64,000 nt of DNA from contig NC_020170.2 in the NCBI RefSeq assembly GCF_000224145.3, positions 1,506,300-1,570,299 on the forward strand, written 5' to 3'. The first letter of the stretch is position 1. Each line of letters begins with the position of its first letter. The notes under the pieces were generated by a model. That model did no database searches. It was not told the DNA's origin and was given only the letters and a program-made list of their open reading frames with translations. Position numbers and translations under genes: made by a program. Below are positions 15,201-24,700 of the stretch, piece after piece. The DNA is from Ciona intestinalis (taxonomy: Eukaryota; Chordata; Ascidiacea; Phlebobranchia; Cionidae).

Positions 15201-17699
15201 CCAACAAGGGTAACATTATACTAATAAATTACTGTCCAGTTGCATATTTATAACCAACAAACATAGGAAAGATTTACAGACTTATTTACCTCAACGTCTT
15301 TAACACATTGATTACTTTTCTCTCCACACACAGCCATATTGGCCGGACATTTAAATTCCTTGTTATCTTTTTCGTTCCCAAACCCTGACCCGGTATATCT
15401 GCGGGATTGAATTTGTAACCGCGGTTTGTCATGTTTCCCATCATTTGAAAGATGATATGAATTTGCTTCTGAACTAAAACTCATTTCATCAGCTTCAGGA
15501 CTGTAAATGAAATTAAATTCAGAAATCAGTGTATTGTAACATTTAGAATTGTAGGACAGTAAATTACTTGACATTGAATAGTGACAATAGTGTGTAGCAA
15601 TATGCATTGATTTTAAGGTTAATAATAACAAAACAATACCAATGTAATGAAACATGGACGTTTTCAATATTTGTCTAGTGTAGTTACTGAGAGAATCAAC
15701 TGACTGCTTCAGGGTTGACAACAAAAGTTTCTTAATTTATCAACTATATTGACTAGTATAAATTTAGCAACAGGTTGCTTGGTATTATACTATAGTTGTA
15801 CATTATTTGGAATATTCTGTTCCAACTTAGGCAATCAAAATTATCTAGATAAGATTACATTTTTTGGTATATTATGCGATTTTTGTGTGGATTAAAAATA
15901 ACAAAAAAATACACTACATTATTAGGAAATAGGTGTACATAACTATAAACATAGATATTGTAGTGTTAAAAGAATGTAAATTACCTGATAATAGGACAAG
16001 GTCCAACCCCACAATCATCCAATTCATTCTCTGTTTTATCGCAATGGAATGACAAACAATGTCGTGACCTCATTCTCTTGCCACCAATACATGCAAAGCT
16101 ACAACTGCTCCATGGTGACCATGTGCTCCAACTGGAAAAGAGTAAAATTCTAACAAATTCGATCAAAGTTATAGCCCAATTTAAAATAACATATGGTAGC
16201 CTATTAGTTAAAATATAAATTATACATTACAGCTTTAGCTTCACCCTTCTGCATATTGTAGTTTTACTGGCTGTGCCAATTGCACCAAAAACAAACAAAG
16301 CCATATAACATATTTATAAACACATTTTTACAACAAATTCGTACATACATATATTATACTGTACATGTTCACATAACTTGGCCTTCCACTCTGGTCATGA
16401 TACTTACATTGTTGCGGCATTAGCACCACACAAGCCACATGTTATACGGCACAAGTCAGCAATACTGTCCCATTGACAACGATCCATTTGCAAATACATA
16501 TCACAAATGTCCTTCCTTTGTTTATCATAACATTCTGTCACATCACGTTTGTGGCGAATTATTGCTGGTAGTTCATTGCGTTCATTAAACACCTCCAGTA
16601 ATCTTGCATCTTGTAGAAGAAAACATTATTAGTTTATTAATGAGTATATAACTGTAACTTGCTTTATCTTTTTGCGGGAGACAGTCATTAACACGAGTCT
16701 TCTGTTTAATACACCTCATGCTAACTTTTGAGTTGCCGCGTATTTAACTTTGTGAGTGATTGTCTTTTCTGTATTATTGACAATTCTGACAACCCATCAG
16801 TGACCACCGGGTTGAAGCAATTGCTGTTCAAGGCAGCAGAGACAACCCATGAACCCATACCCTCCCAGTCTGCAAAGTATGGCAGTTCCTGACGAGATCT
16901 CGCGCGTGCAAGACGGTTATTTTTCGCGTTCGCGCGTGCTATCATCAAAAATCTGCGTGCAAAGCATGTACATTTTCAAGCCACGTTAGGAAATCTTACT
17001 TAATTTAATACATATTTTTTTCTTTGTTTAATTAATTGGCGTGCGTAGGAGGAATTGTGGCGTGCATAACCGAAAGTCTGTAAAAAAATCGCGCGTGCAC
17101 CTGCCATACTCTGCAGTCTGGATACCCTCTAGGTTTGAGTATGGAGCGCTAACCACTGCTGTGCCACAGCGCTGGGCTGACATACAAAGCTTTAACTATA
17201 CAGACAGTTTACCATCATACAGATACATAAACTTTGCACAGAGTATAATATTACCCTTTTAAAACTTTTATACATATAGACAACGCTAGAATGACAAAAT
17301 AAGTGACCTAAATACTAAATAAGGTTCTGACAACAACTTAAGGTGCTAGTGAAGAATCTTCCCCACCCCACCTTATTTGCTTACCACTAACTACTAACCC
17401 CTATAACCACTAACCCCCTAACCATCAACACCTAACCCCCTAACCATCAACACCTAACCCCCTAACCATCAACACCTAACCCCCTAACCTAGGGGTTAGG
17501 GGTTAGTGGTTAGCATATAAGGTGGGGGGTGAAGATTCTTCACTAGCACCCAACTTAATATTGCCCACATATAAAATACAAAGCATTATACGTCCAATAA
17601 CACAAGGAACACCAAATTATATAATTCCGTACCTGTTAATGGTAAAACAAGCAGAAGTGTAAATGGCACAATACATCTGTTTAGAATGTTCAGGTGCAT
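247..17699 (-). CDS. Secreted multi-domain mosaic lectin/kringle/sushi protein (3' end beyond left edge)
   Basis: Twenty-seven exons join in phase to about 1,636 residues without a stop. Exons, 5' to 3': 17699-17633, 16609-16408, 16131-15985, 15500-15290, 14626-14475, 14196-14012, 13453-13256, 12920-12694, 12065-11927, 11199-10797, 10458-10038, 9722-9517, 9110-8911, 8553-8308, 7513-7257, 6975-6857, 6692-6647, 6290-6115, 5502-5369, 4984-4774, 4235-4093, 3850-3681, 3047-2960, 2464-2324, 1526-1340, 880-762, 361-247. The start is chosen because the first 22 residues (MHLNILNRC then a leucine-rich core) form a signal peptide ending at a GT donor. Domain order: ShKT, TSP1, LDLa, ricin-type, TSP1, half CTLD, kringle, ricin-type series, two kringles, two sushi, half CTLD, ricin-type. 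All these modules are extracellular, so a secreted or surface role in adhesion, coat structure or recognition is inferred. No membrane segment is seen, but the C-terminus is off the window. Two donors are the weak GTTGGT. I know no vertebrate protein with this order; the ligand is unknown. Confidence 0.85.
1578..1772 (+). mobile_element. TA-MITE copy (about 195 bp)
   Basis: Family reference copy. The family has inverted ends TAGTAGGGTGGGGGAAGATG and its complement, TA at both borders, and an oriented interior (CAAAGAACATTCAA, TTGTTAATTGTTTAAAACAC). It resembles the MITE described from Ciona; plus is assigned to the orientation seen here. This copy has diverged. Confidence 0.8.
2102..2296 (-). 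mobile_element. TA-MITE copy
   Basis: Both ends are intact, 28 bp from the preceding splice donor of the mosaic gene. Confidence 0.88.
2785..2910 (-). mobile_element. tRNA-derived SINE, internally deleted
   Basis: The tail (CTTTATCCTCGCGTGGCCGG) is joined directly to the tRNA-like head (GGCGCAATAACCACTATGCC); the core is missing. Confidence 0.75.
2960..4235 (-). other. Mosaic gene: two sushi (CCP) modules
   Basis: Exons 4235-4093, 3850-3681 and 3047-2960 encode two complement-control modules. The first has VGVC, IQLVCKPGYNI, LTCGADGTWSP and LIEC; the second has IYCPVPVNVSN, AAYQCVEGYMV, TCLANGSWSS and HEC. Each keeps four cysteines and the conserved tryptophan before the last one. Each module is split by an intron in its second half. 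Confidence 0.8.
4434..4735 (+). mobile_element. tRNA-derived SINE, full length
   Basis: The head carries TATAGTGGTTAGCGCGCC (A-box region), then the CTTGGGCAAGACACTTAA core, a poly-A-like middle, the block AACATACATGGTAACTCGTA and the tail AAAGTAAGTTACATTCATTC. About 300 bp. Confidence 0.85.
5569..5765 (-). mobile_element. TA-MITE copy
   Basis: Both inverted ends are present (GTAGAGTGGGGGAAGGTGGG and CCCACCCTACTATA). It is intronic in the mosaic gene. Confidence 0.88.
5861..5925 (+). mobile_element. SINE head fragment
   Basis: AGGTGGTTAGCGCGTCTGCC is followed directly by tail-like AATAAGTTACG. Confidence 0.6.
7257..10458 (-). other. Mosaic gene: series of ricin-type beta-trefoil segments
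   Basis: Five exons (10458-10038, 9722-9517, 9110-8911, 8553-8308, 7513-7257) encode repeated trefoil-like strands: KQCLTIDGDHAQHG..FTPC with a following AWRG, TGKCLAAYEM..GGQIWIWD, and LDLCMDAEPED..LLPC..HQSWMIE. These are hallmarks of ricin-type (QxW) lectin repeats, here covering two to three diverged domains over about 440 residues. The stretch around GLSSVCLTPTPGAIDMHW fits the pattern poorly and may be a linker or a decayed lobe. Confidence 0.7.
7600..7797 (+). mobile_element. TA-MITE copy with a C-run end
   Basis: The right inverted end has turned into a run of about 16 C before TACTATATA, a replication-slippage product within the C-rich terminus. Confidence 0.85.
10797..12920 (-). 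other. Mosaic gene: second TSP1, half C-type lectin domain, kringle 1
   Basis: Exon 12920-12694 is a TSP1-like repeat (CSKTCGIGKIKVLRPC ... PCNSQPC). Its end, CPPGWSSM..NCFN, starts a C-type lectin fold that continues in exon 12065-11927 (TYLEAKSFCNANNWTLA) and the 5' part of exon 11199-10797 (YIGVYEDL). The usual C-terminal CTLD cysteines do not appear; instead the same exon reads into a full six-cysteine kringle (GEECSQW, YCRNPNLDPSGPWCYT, CEIEDC). The lectin domain therefore looks cut short at a kringle junction. Confidence 0.75.
11360..11606 (-). mobile_element. tRNA-derived SINE
   Basis: Tail (ACTTTATCCTCACGTGGCC), ACACCTCGTGCCAGCTTACG block and head (CGCTAACCACTTTGTCATGG) are present; the middle core is shortened. 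Intronic in the mosaic gene. Confidence 0.8.
13100..13230 (+). mobile_element. TA-MITE, left part missing
   Basis: It begins in the interior (GAACATTCAAAAAG) and ends CCCCACAGTACTGTATA. Confidence 0.75.
13630..13740 (+). mobile_element. SINE middle fragment
   Basis: CTCCAACCCAGTGGTCACTA and the GTCGTCCAAATT block match the SINE core; the rest has decayed. Confidence 0.55.
14677..14830 (+). mobile_element. SINE, head missing
   Basis: CTGCTACCATTGTGGGTGTA to AGTAAGTTACATTTATTTAT, with the core GGGCAAGACACTTAACAGCA. Confidence 0.75.
16645..17195 (-). mobile_element. tRNA-derived SINE split by a hAT-like insertion
   Basis: Minus-oriented SINE: the tail (ACTTGCTTTATC, then the CCCATCAGTGACCACCGGG core) runs to 16864, and the tRNA-like head (GCGCTAACCACTGCTGTGCC) follows after 17121. 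The insertion interrupts it exactly. Confidence 0.8.
16865..17121. mobile_element. 257-bp non-autonomous hAT-like element
   Basis: Terminal inverted repeats CCAGTCTGCAAAGTATGGCA and CCAGACTGCAGAGTATGGCA (3' end read on the opposite strand) bound 257 bp rich in GCGCGTGC words. The 8-bp target duplication ATACCCTC (16857-16864 and 17122-17129) is perfect. TIR and TSD size fit hAT. No transposase is present. Confidence 0.85.
17342..17550. mobile_element. 209-bp MITE with an 8-bp target duplication and CCCTAA-like interior
   Basis: Inverted ends GGTGCTAGTGAAGAATCTTC and its complement continue inward through the CCCCACC...CTTAT block. The element is flanked by the perfect duplication CAACTTAA (17334-17341 and 17551-17558). 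The interior is a minisatellite of CCCCCTAACCATCAACACCTAA units. The 8-bp duplication suggests hAT or a related group. Confidence 0.85.
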
Positions 17700-18449
17700 A
17701 TTGTGATGTGGTATTTGAGCATGATACTTTGACAGATTGCAGAAATATTAATAAACTTTAACAAAACTGCCAGTAAACAATATTAAAAGCGCTTTTTTGT
17801 TTACGCGCGAATCGTTGTTAAAACAGAAGAAAATGAAAATTGTACCCAATAAAATAGAAATCTAAAGCTTCACAAGCCCACAACAAATTATTTGAACATG
17901 CAATAAAAAGTTATCAACTAAATTTAACATCATTATTAAAAAAATAAAAAAATAAGATGAATTAGATAAAATATTGATAAAATAAATCTCAACTGCGTGT
18001 AGCAACTGTGCAACACTGCTAAACGGACAGAAGTAAACCGAAAAAGAAATGTGCAACACAACAATAAGTAATTTTGACAAAATAATCAAACAAAAATTTG
18101 GCGCTAATTTTTGGCGCGCTGTTTTCATAATTTGTTATAAAGAGAAAGAACCTGATTGTAGGAAATTTATGCTGCAAATTTTGCCAAGGAATTAATCTAT
18201 ACATAAAAAATGCATACGAAATGTCTACTATTTAATAATAAGTGATGAGCCTATGCGGAAGTATATACCAAGGCCTATGTTTTAAATGTTTATAGAAGTG
18301 TTTACGCCATTCGGATTATAATTAAACACTTACGCGAAAGTATAAACTATAAACCACTACACTGGTTCGATGTATTATGTTGCACCACATAATATTCAAT
18401 TACAATTACAGGTAAAAGTGAATCAATATAGTGATTTTAATTAATCAAG
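17700..18449. other. Divergent intergenic region between mosaic gene and ASF1
   Basis: About 750 bp separate the start codons of two head-to-head genes. It holds the E2F pair and further CG-containing words (for example GCGCGAATCG near 17805) in otherwise AT-rich DNA. No other gene or repeat was recognised. Confidence 0.5.
18097..18119 (+). promoter_or_regulatory. Two E2F-type sites upstream of ASF1
   Basis: TTTGGCGC (18097-18104) and TTTTTGGCGCGC (18108-18119) match the E2F consensus TTTSSCGC and lie about 340 bp before the ASF1 start, in the interval shared with the divergent mosaic gene. ASF1 genes are S-phase genes under E2F in other animals (known); use here is inferred. Confidence 0.5.
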
Positions 18450-19587
18450 ATGGCAAAGGTTCAAATCATTGATGTCGAAGTTTTAGATAATCCCTCAAAT
18501 TTCTTCAACCCCTTTCAATTTCAAATAACATTTGATTGCATGGAAAACTTAAGAGATGGTAAGTTGTTTATTAGTTATATATTATCTTGGTGTTAATATG
18601 AACATATTATTGTAACTTTTCAATGTACTTATAGACTTGGAATGGAAGATAATTTACGTTGGTTCTGCTGAGAGCGAAGCTTGTGATCAGATCTTGGATT
18701 CTGTGTTGGTTGGTCCAATACCTGCTGGTCGACATAAGTTTGTTTTTCAGGTATATATATATACTATAAATAATGTATATTTTACCGTTATGCTTTAACC
18801 CAATAATTCCCAACAGGCTGATCCACCAAAACCTGAATTGATACCGGTTCAAGATGCAGTCGGTGTCACGGTGGTGATAATCACGTGCACATACCACGGT
18901 CATGAGTTTGTGAGAGTTGGTTATTATGTGAATAATGAATATGCCGAGCCTGAGTTGAGGGAAACACCACCTGATAAACCGGACTTTAATAAGGTTGGAT
19001 TTATCTGTTTATTATACAATAAAATCAGTTAAGCTACCTTCTTAATTATAAGTGCAGACAAGTTGTATAAAATTGTACAACATTTTGTCACACTGGAAGT
19101 CACCCAGCATGAAAAGTTATATAACCATAAGTGACATTAATAAAACTTAAAATGACCAAAAATGACACAACTTAGTAAACCTATAATATATTGTAATGTA
19201 TTTAACAACTTTTTTTAAGCCTATATAGTCTATAATTAATATCTGTTTTTTATTATTTAGCTGACACGAAACATACTGAGTAGTGCACCAAGAGTTACTA
19301 GGTTTAAAATCAACTGGGACGACAGTGCGGGTACTTCTACAGCAGATGGAGGACAAACATATGAAACTTTGGAAGAAAATATCCCGCCTTCCCCTGAGGA
19401 CGTACAACATACAATGGCCGAGAATTCAAAAGATTCAATTTGTGCAAATCGAGATTCAAACGGGCCACTATCATCATCAGTACTGAACTCCGAAAACATT
19501 AGAAAACTTGTGAGCCAAGCACTAGTAAGCCGGTACCTGCCTGTTTTGAAAACTCTATTGATGCAATGGAAGCTCAAATGTTGTTAG
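18450..19587 (+). CDS. ASF1: Histone chaperone ASF1, copy A (full 5' end, frameshifted C-terminus)
   Basis: Exons 18450-18558, 18635-18750, 18817-18993 and 19261-19587. The protein begins [15 protein letters not shown] and carries the conserved ASF1 immunoglobulin-like core ([62 protein letters not shown]). ASF1 is a nuclear H3-H4 chaperone that hands histones to CAF-1 or HIRA. The start is the family start. Introns are 66-267 bp. Relative to copy B one base is missing in the A-run just after 19500, so the last 30 or so residues read in another frame and end at TAG 19585-19587, where copy B has an acidic end. Because the core is intact the gene is probably functional, and the shift may be an assembly fault next to a 297-bp tandem duplication. 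Confidence 0.93.
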
Positions 19588-20103
19588 ATTGATTTTCAAT
19601 TATTTGTTATTACCTTCTGTTTGTGCATTGTTTTGTATCTTGAACAACAAACTGCCGATACATTTAATCTTGAAAGCAATAACGTTGATTAATTACACAT
19701 ACAATAACTTTCGTCTTTATTAAACAGTTAAAATTTTATATATAGATTCTGCAACTGTTTTTTTTTTTAAAGCAATTCTGTATTTCAAAAAACTTTTAGT
19801 AAAATGGTGAGCCAAGCACTAGTAAGCCGGTACCTGCCTGTTTTGAAAACTCTATTGATGCAATGGAAGCTCAAATGTTGTTAGATTGATTTTCAATTAT
19901 TTGTTATTACCTTCTGTTTGTGCATTGTTTTGTATCTTGAACAACAAACTGCCGATACATTTAATCTTGAAAGCAATAACGTTGATTAATTACACATACA
20001 ATAACTTTCGTCTTTATTAAACAGTTAAAATTTTATATATAGATTCTGCAACTGTTTTTTTTTTTAAAGCAATTCTGTATTTCAAAAAACTTTTAGTAAA
20101 ATG
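19510..20103 (+). repeat. 297-bp tandem duplication of the ASF1 copy A 3' end
   Basis: 19510-19806 (end of exon 4 plus 3' UTR) is repeated at 19807-20103 with essentially no differences. Both units begin GTGAGCCAAGCAC, and the breakpoint lies in a shared GT. ASF1 copy B has a single unit at the same place. Confidence 0.9.
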
Positions 20104-20348
20104 GTCAGAATTTATCTGCTACTGTATTCATATAACCATGCATTGGGGTAAAGTTACAGCACCAAGTTACAATGTCTTTCATTTATTTTAAGTGAAGTCC
20201 TACTGTTTGGCACACCAGGAAATATGATGTAGGCCAGTGATGGCACAGTACTACATCTTTCAATAAAGGACAACCAATTATTCAGATATTGCACATAGCA
20301 AATAAAACTGTTCATAAAATATAGGTTTATGCCAGGTGTCCCATGTTA

Positions 20349-20398
20349 NNNNNNNNNNNNNNNNNNNNNNNNNNNNNNNNNNNNNNNNNNNNNNNNNN
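20349..20398. other. Assembly gap (50 N)
   Basis: Exactly 50 N separate the 3' flank of ASF1 copy A from a short unmatched stretch (20399-20432) and copy B. The fixed length suggests a placeholder, not a measured distance. Confidence 0.99.
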
Positions 20399-20475
20399 TA
20401 CCTGGTTCTCCTGTAATAAGTTTGCACACCCCTGTATATTTTACCGTTATGCTTTAACCCAATAATTCCCAACAG

Positions 20476-21252
20476 GCTGATCCACCAAAACCTGAATTGA
20501 TACCGGTTCAAGATGCAGTCGGTGTCACGGTGGTGATAATCACATGCACATATCACGGTCATGAGTTTGTGAGGGTTGGTTATTATGTGAATAATGAATA
20601 TGCCGAGCCGGAGTTGAGGGAAACACCACCCGATAAACCGGACTTTAATAAGGTTGGATTTATCTGTTTATTATACAATAAAATCAGTTAAGCTACCTTC
20701 TTAATTATAAGTGCAGACAAGTTGTATAAAATTGTACAACATATTGTCACACTGGAAGTCACCCAGCATGAAAAGTTATATAACCATAAGTGACATTAAT
20801 AAAACTTAAAATGACCAAAAATGACACAACTTAGTAAACCTATAATATATTGTAATGTATTTAACAACTTTTTTTAAGCCTATATAGTCTATAATTAATA
20901 TCTGTTTTTTATTATTTAGCTGACACGAAACATACTGAGTAGCGCACCAAGAGTTACTAGGTTTAAAATCAACTGGGACGACAGTGCGGGTACTTCTACA
21001 GCAGATGGAGGACAAACATATGAAACTTTGGAAGAAAATATTCCACCTTCCCCCGAGGACGTACAACATACAATGGCTGAGAATTCAAAAGATTCAATTT
21101 GTGCAAATCGAGATTCAAACGGGCCGCTATCATCATCAGTACTGAACTCCGAAAACATTAGAAATACTTGTGAGCCAAGCACTAGTAAGCCGGTACCTGC
21201 CTGTTTTGAAAACTCTATTGATGCAATGGAAGCTCAAATGTTGTTAGATTGA
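20476..21252 (+). CDS. ASF1: ASF1 copy B (5'-truncated duplicate, exons 3 and 4 only)
   Basis: Exons 20476-20652 and 20920-21252 repeat ASF1 exons 3 and 4 with the same 267-bp intron and only a handful of mostly silent changes. Exon 4 here stays in frame to TGA 21250-21252 and gives the expected acidic tail ([18 protein letters not shown] ... MEAQMLLD). Homology to copy A starts abruptly at about 20433, inside intron 2, shortly after an N gap, and runs on past the gene to the same downstream sequence that precedes the gap. Introns and 3' flank are as similar as the exons, which points to the other haplotype misplaced in tandem, or a very recent duplication, rather than an old paralogue. Confidence 0.85.
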
Positions 21253-21748
21253 TTTTCAATTATTTGTTATTACCTTCTGTTTGTGCATTGTTTTGTATCT
21301 TGAACAACAAACTGCCGATACATTTAATCTTGAAAGCAATAACGTTGATTAATTACACATACAATAACTTTCGTCTTTATTAAACAGTTAAAATTTTATA
21401 TATAGATTCTGCAACTGTTTTTTTTTAAAGCAATTCTGTATTTCAAAAAACTTTTAGTAAAATGGTCAGAATTTATCTGCTACTGTATTCATATAACCAT
21501 GCATTGGGGTAAAGTTACAGCACCAAGTTACAATGTCTTTCATTTATTTTAAGTGAAGTCCTACTGTTTGGCACACCAGGAAATATGATGTTGGCCAGTG
21601 ATGGCACAGTACTACATCTTTCAATAAAGGACAACCAATTATTCAGATATTGCACATAGCAAATAAAACTGTTCATAAAATATAGGTTTATGCCAGGTGT
21701 CCCATGTTAGTTAATATATAAATAAAAGTTTGATTAAAATTCTTTCCA

Positions 21749-24700
21749 TCACGTAGTAACCAGAACTTGGTGAATGTCATCAAAATCATAAGTTCGATTC
21801 AACTCCATGTCTATTACTTTCATTCCTGACACAGACTGAAAACAAATGTGTTGGTTAGTTAGAACTAACATTCGAGTAACTATTAAAAGTAACTTTTTAT
21901 CTCACTTGAATTCCAACAGATGTAGGAAGCAAGGACATGGTAATGAAACAAGATTCCTTAGCTGGAAGTTTGTTCAATGTATAACCAGATACATTCTGCC
22001 ATAGTAAGTTGGTCCTGTTCTCATATTGCACCATCAATTGTTTAGCATGCTCGCTGAGATAAAATTACACACGTTATGATACAGTAATTAGAGCACCTGC
22101 CTTTCAACCAAAGGATCTACAATAGATTGTCAGCTAATGAATAAAACCAATCACCCAAGTTACATATATTGTAATTTTTGAAAAATTATAGTTATCTAAC
22201 TTGTTGTCGATAAATAAGTGGTAATTTGTCGACTAATATGTTCTAAAGCAGACATTTTTACTCCACTACTAGTTACCTGTAATTTGTAACTTTGCATGAA
22301 ATTTCAAAAGGTTGAAGGACTTTTAGATTCTCTGGAACTTGGTTAACTTGAACAAGAATATCACGCTGTCCAAGAATCTATCAAGTTTTCATGATTAGTA
22401 AAATTACAACAATCTAAAACACACAAGGCTGTGTGCACCTTAGCCTTTATACAACAAATAATAAGAATAACTCACTGCTCTCTGTAGTTGACTTGTTTGT
22501 AGCCTTCCTCTTTCACCAAGGCTTGATTTCCACACAATATCAAGTTTACCTATCACACCAGCTGCTTCAGTGAATGCTTTTTTAGCACATGATGGTTTTA
22601 ACTTCAACCAGTATAAATATTGGCGCACTTCAGATGGTTTCATGTAAGACTGACAACTGAATTCTCTAAATATAATGGAAAATTGGTCCTAATGTGGAAA
22701 ATTTATATATATCATATAGAAAACTAATGCGTGGACATTTTACTATGCGTGTATTTTACAAACTTTTGTTTTATAGTTTAATGTCTGACTATTTTTAACT
22801 AATATAGCAAAATTTTTGTGTGTGTGTGCTTTTCATACTTTTGTGTTAAGATATGGTAAAATGTATTACAAATGATTTTTACAGATATCAACCACACTTA
22901 CCCATGATTTGAAGATATTGTGTTCAACGACTGTGCTGTATATAACGCTGCCGGATCCAAATTAACTTTCTCCATACATATTGGGTTTGGTGTTATGTTT
23001 TGTATTTGAGTTTCAAGATATACTTGGTCACACTGTAATGTCAATAAATAGGACTTCAAATATTTAAAATACTTAATTATAATGGTTGAAAAAACAGGCA
23101 CCAATATTAGCAAAATTATTATAAAAATAAAAAGCTATAATAATATTTATTTAGAAATGCACCAATTTACTGAACTTGTTTTAGTTGTATTTTACTACAT
23201 TTTTATATCAAAATCAAAGTAATTAAAACAAACAAAAACAGGAAAAACTATAACCGATGGGCAAAACTACTTAAGGAAAATGGCAGATACGCTTTCCAAT
23301 ATAAGGCCAATGTTTTATCCAAACCCAGGCAAGATATTTTTGCCACAAAAGCATTTAAAAAAACATATCATTTCTTTCCTACTAGTAATATCAACAGCAG
23401 AAGGTTAAATGTTAATTATTAAACGGGTCCCTTTAATTAGTGCATGCCCGCTATGTTCACTATGTCAGACATAGTGAATATTGTGGACATAGTGGACATA
23501 GCGGGCATGCACTTATTAAAGGGACTATTATTAAACAGTTATACTTGTTTACCTCAATGTTGTAAAACTTGGTTTTCACATCTAAAGGTTTCAGAACTTG
23601 AAATTTAAAAAACTTTCGAAAATTTTTTGGTTCCCCATCCCTTCTACTGTAACTTACAGTGCACACCAATCTATGATGTAAAACATATTGTAACTTAATT
23701 ATATATTTATATTATATGTATGTATTGTAGCGTTTATTCATGTGTGTGTGCGAAAGCCCCTTTTATTTGCCTTCTTCTTCTGTTCTCTTTCGTGTTTCGC
23801 GTGCATTCAAAACTAAATCATTACAATATATACAACGAGCAATAAGCATCGTCGCTACAGTATATATTATTTTAGCTGTATTGTTGAGCCATATGAATCA
23901 TTTTTTGTTATTGTTATTCTTTTAATAGTTTTTATTTACAGCATTAAAACACATCTGTACAACTGAACACCTATGTCATACCTATAAAAAAATGACTGAC
24001 AAAAACGCATATGTGGTAAGTAGGTAACTTGTAAGCGAGCACAGGGTTTGTGAAACAGTGCAACCTTGTTTTACAACAGTCCATTCGCGCATGGACAAAT
24101 AAGTATAATTCATATATTTAGTATTTATAACAATAATCCATAAAATTTCATCTTACATATGAGTTCCAAGTTCTTTCACTTCGTGGTTGATAACTTCATC
24201 TAACGAGTTACCGGGTTTAAGACTTTCTTTTGGAGTTTTATTCGAAAGAGTTATTCGTTGAGAGCCAGTTTGTAGATCAGCCTATGTTTGTAAATAATAA
24301 TTAGTGAATGTGGTTATTATAAATACTGTTTGTGGATGTGAATATGTGATTATTATAGAATGAAATAAAAATGTTTTTTACCTAGTTTAAAAGCTTAAGA
24401 AATATGAGTTTCAATAAAAATGCTAAGTTAACAAATTGTTCATTGTGTTTTTAATAAGGTACAAAGCAGAGTTGTGTAGTGTTGTAACTATAAACTAATA
24501 GACATTACTGTTTAGAATGTATACATAACTGTGCAATGCCAAAGTCTAAACTCACAAAAGAGATTAGTTATCTTGCCTAATATTATATTTAACACATAAT
24601 TCATGTGTAAATAAAATATACCAAAAATCAAGAAAGTTTCAATATATAATTACCATTAAACTGACATTAAGAACATCTGTTCCACTTTCATTATTGACAC

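Larger units (their letters stand above)
13256..15500 (-). other. Mosaic gene: LDL-receptor class A repeat and first ricin-type trefoil
   Basis: The LDLa repeat is split between exons 15500-15290 and 14626-14475 and reads C-PANMAV-C-GEKSNQ-C then VCNGYYDCGNRFDEDDC, which keeps the six cysteines and the acidic calcium-binding end. It runs directly into a ricin B-like beta-trefoil over exons 14626-14475, 14196-14012 and 13453-13256, with the typical TGKCLEAD and HQLWIC (QxW-like) strands. Sugar binding is inferred from family only; the contact residues are not clear. Confidence 0.75.
15985..17699 (-). other. Mosaic gene N-terminus: signal peptide, ShKT and TSP1 exons
   Basis: Exon 1 encodes the signal peptide. 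Exon 2 (16609-16408) carries a six-cysteine ShKT module (TECYDKQRKDIC ... CRITCGLC), preceded by a basic HKRD stretch that could be a furin-like processing site (inference). Exon 3 (16131-15985) is a compact thrombospondin type 1 repeat with the WSTWSPWSSCS core and a C-terminal CGVGPC; its tryptophans fit the C-mannosylation pattern known for the family. Exon phases are 1, 2, 2. Confidence 0.85.

Noticed and set aside
17391-17500. CCCTAA-like tract suggesting an internal telomere
   Set aside because: The unit is long and irregular and lies wholly within a MITE with inverted ends and an 8-bp target duplication.
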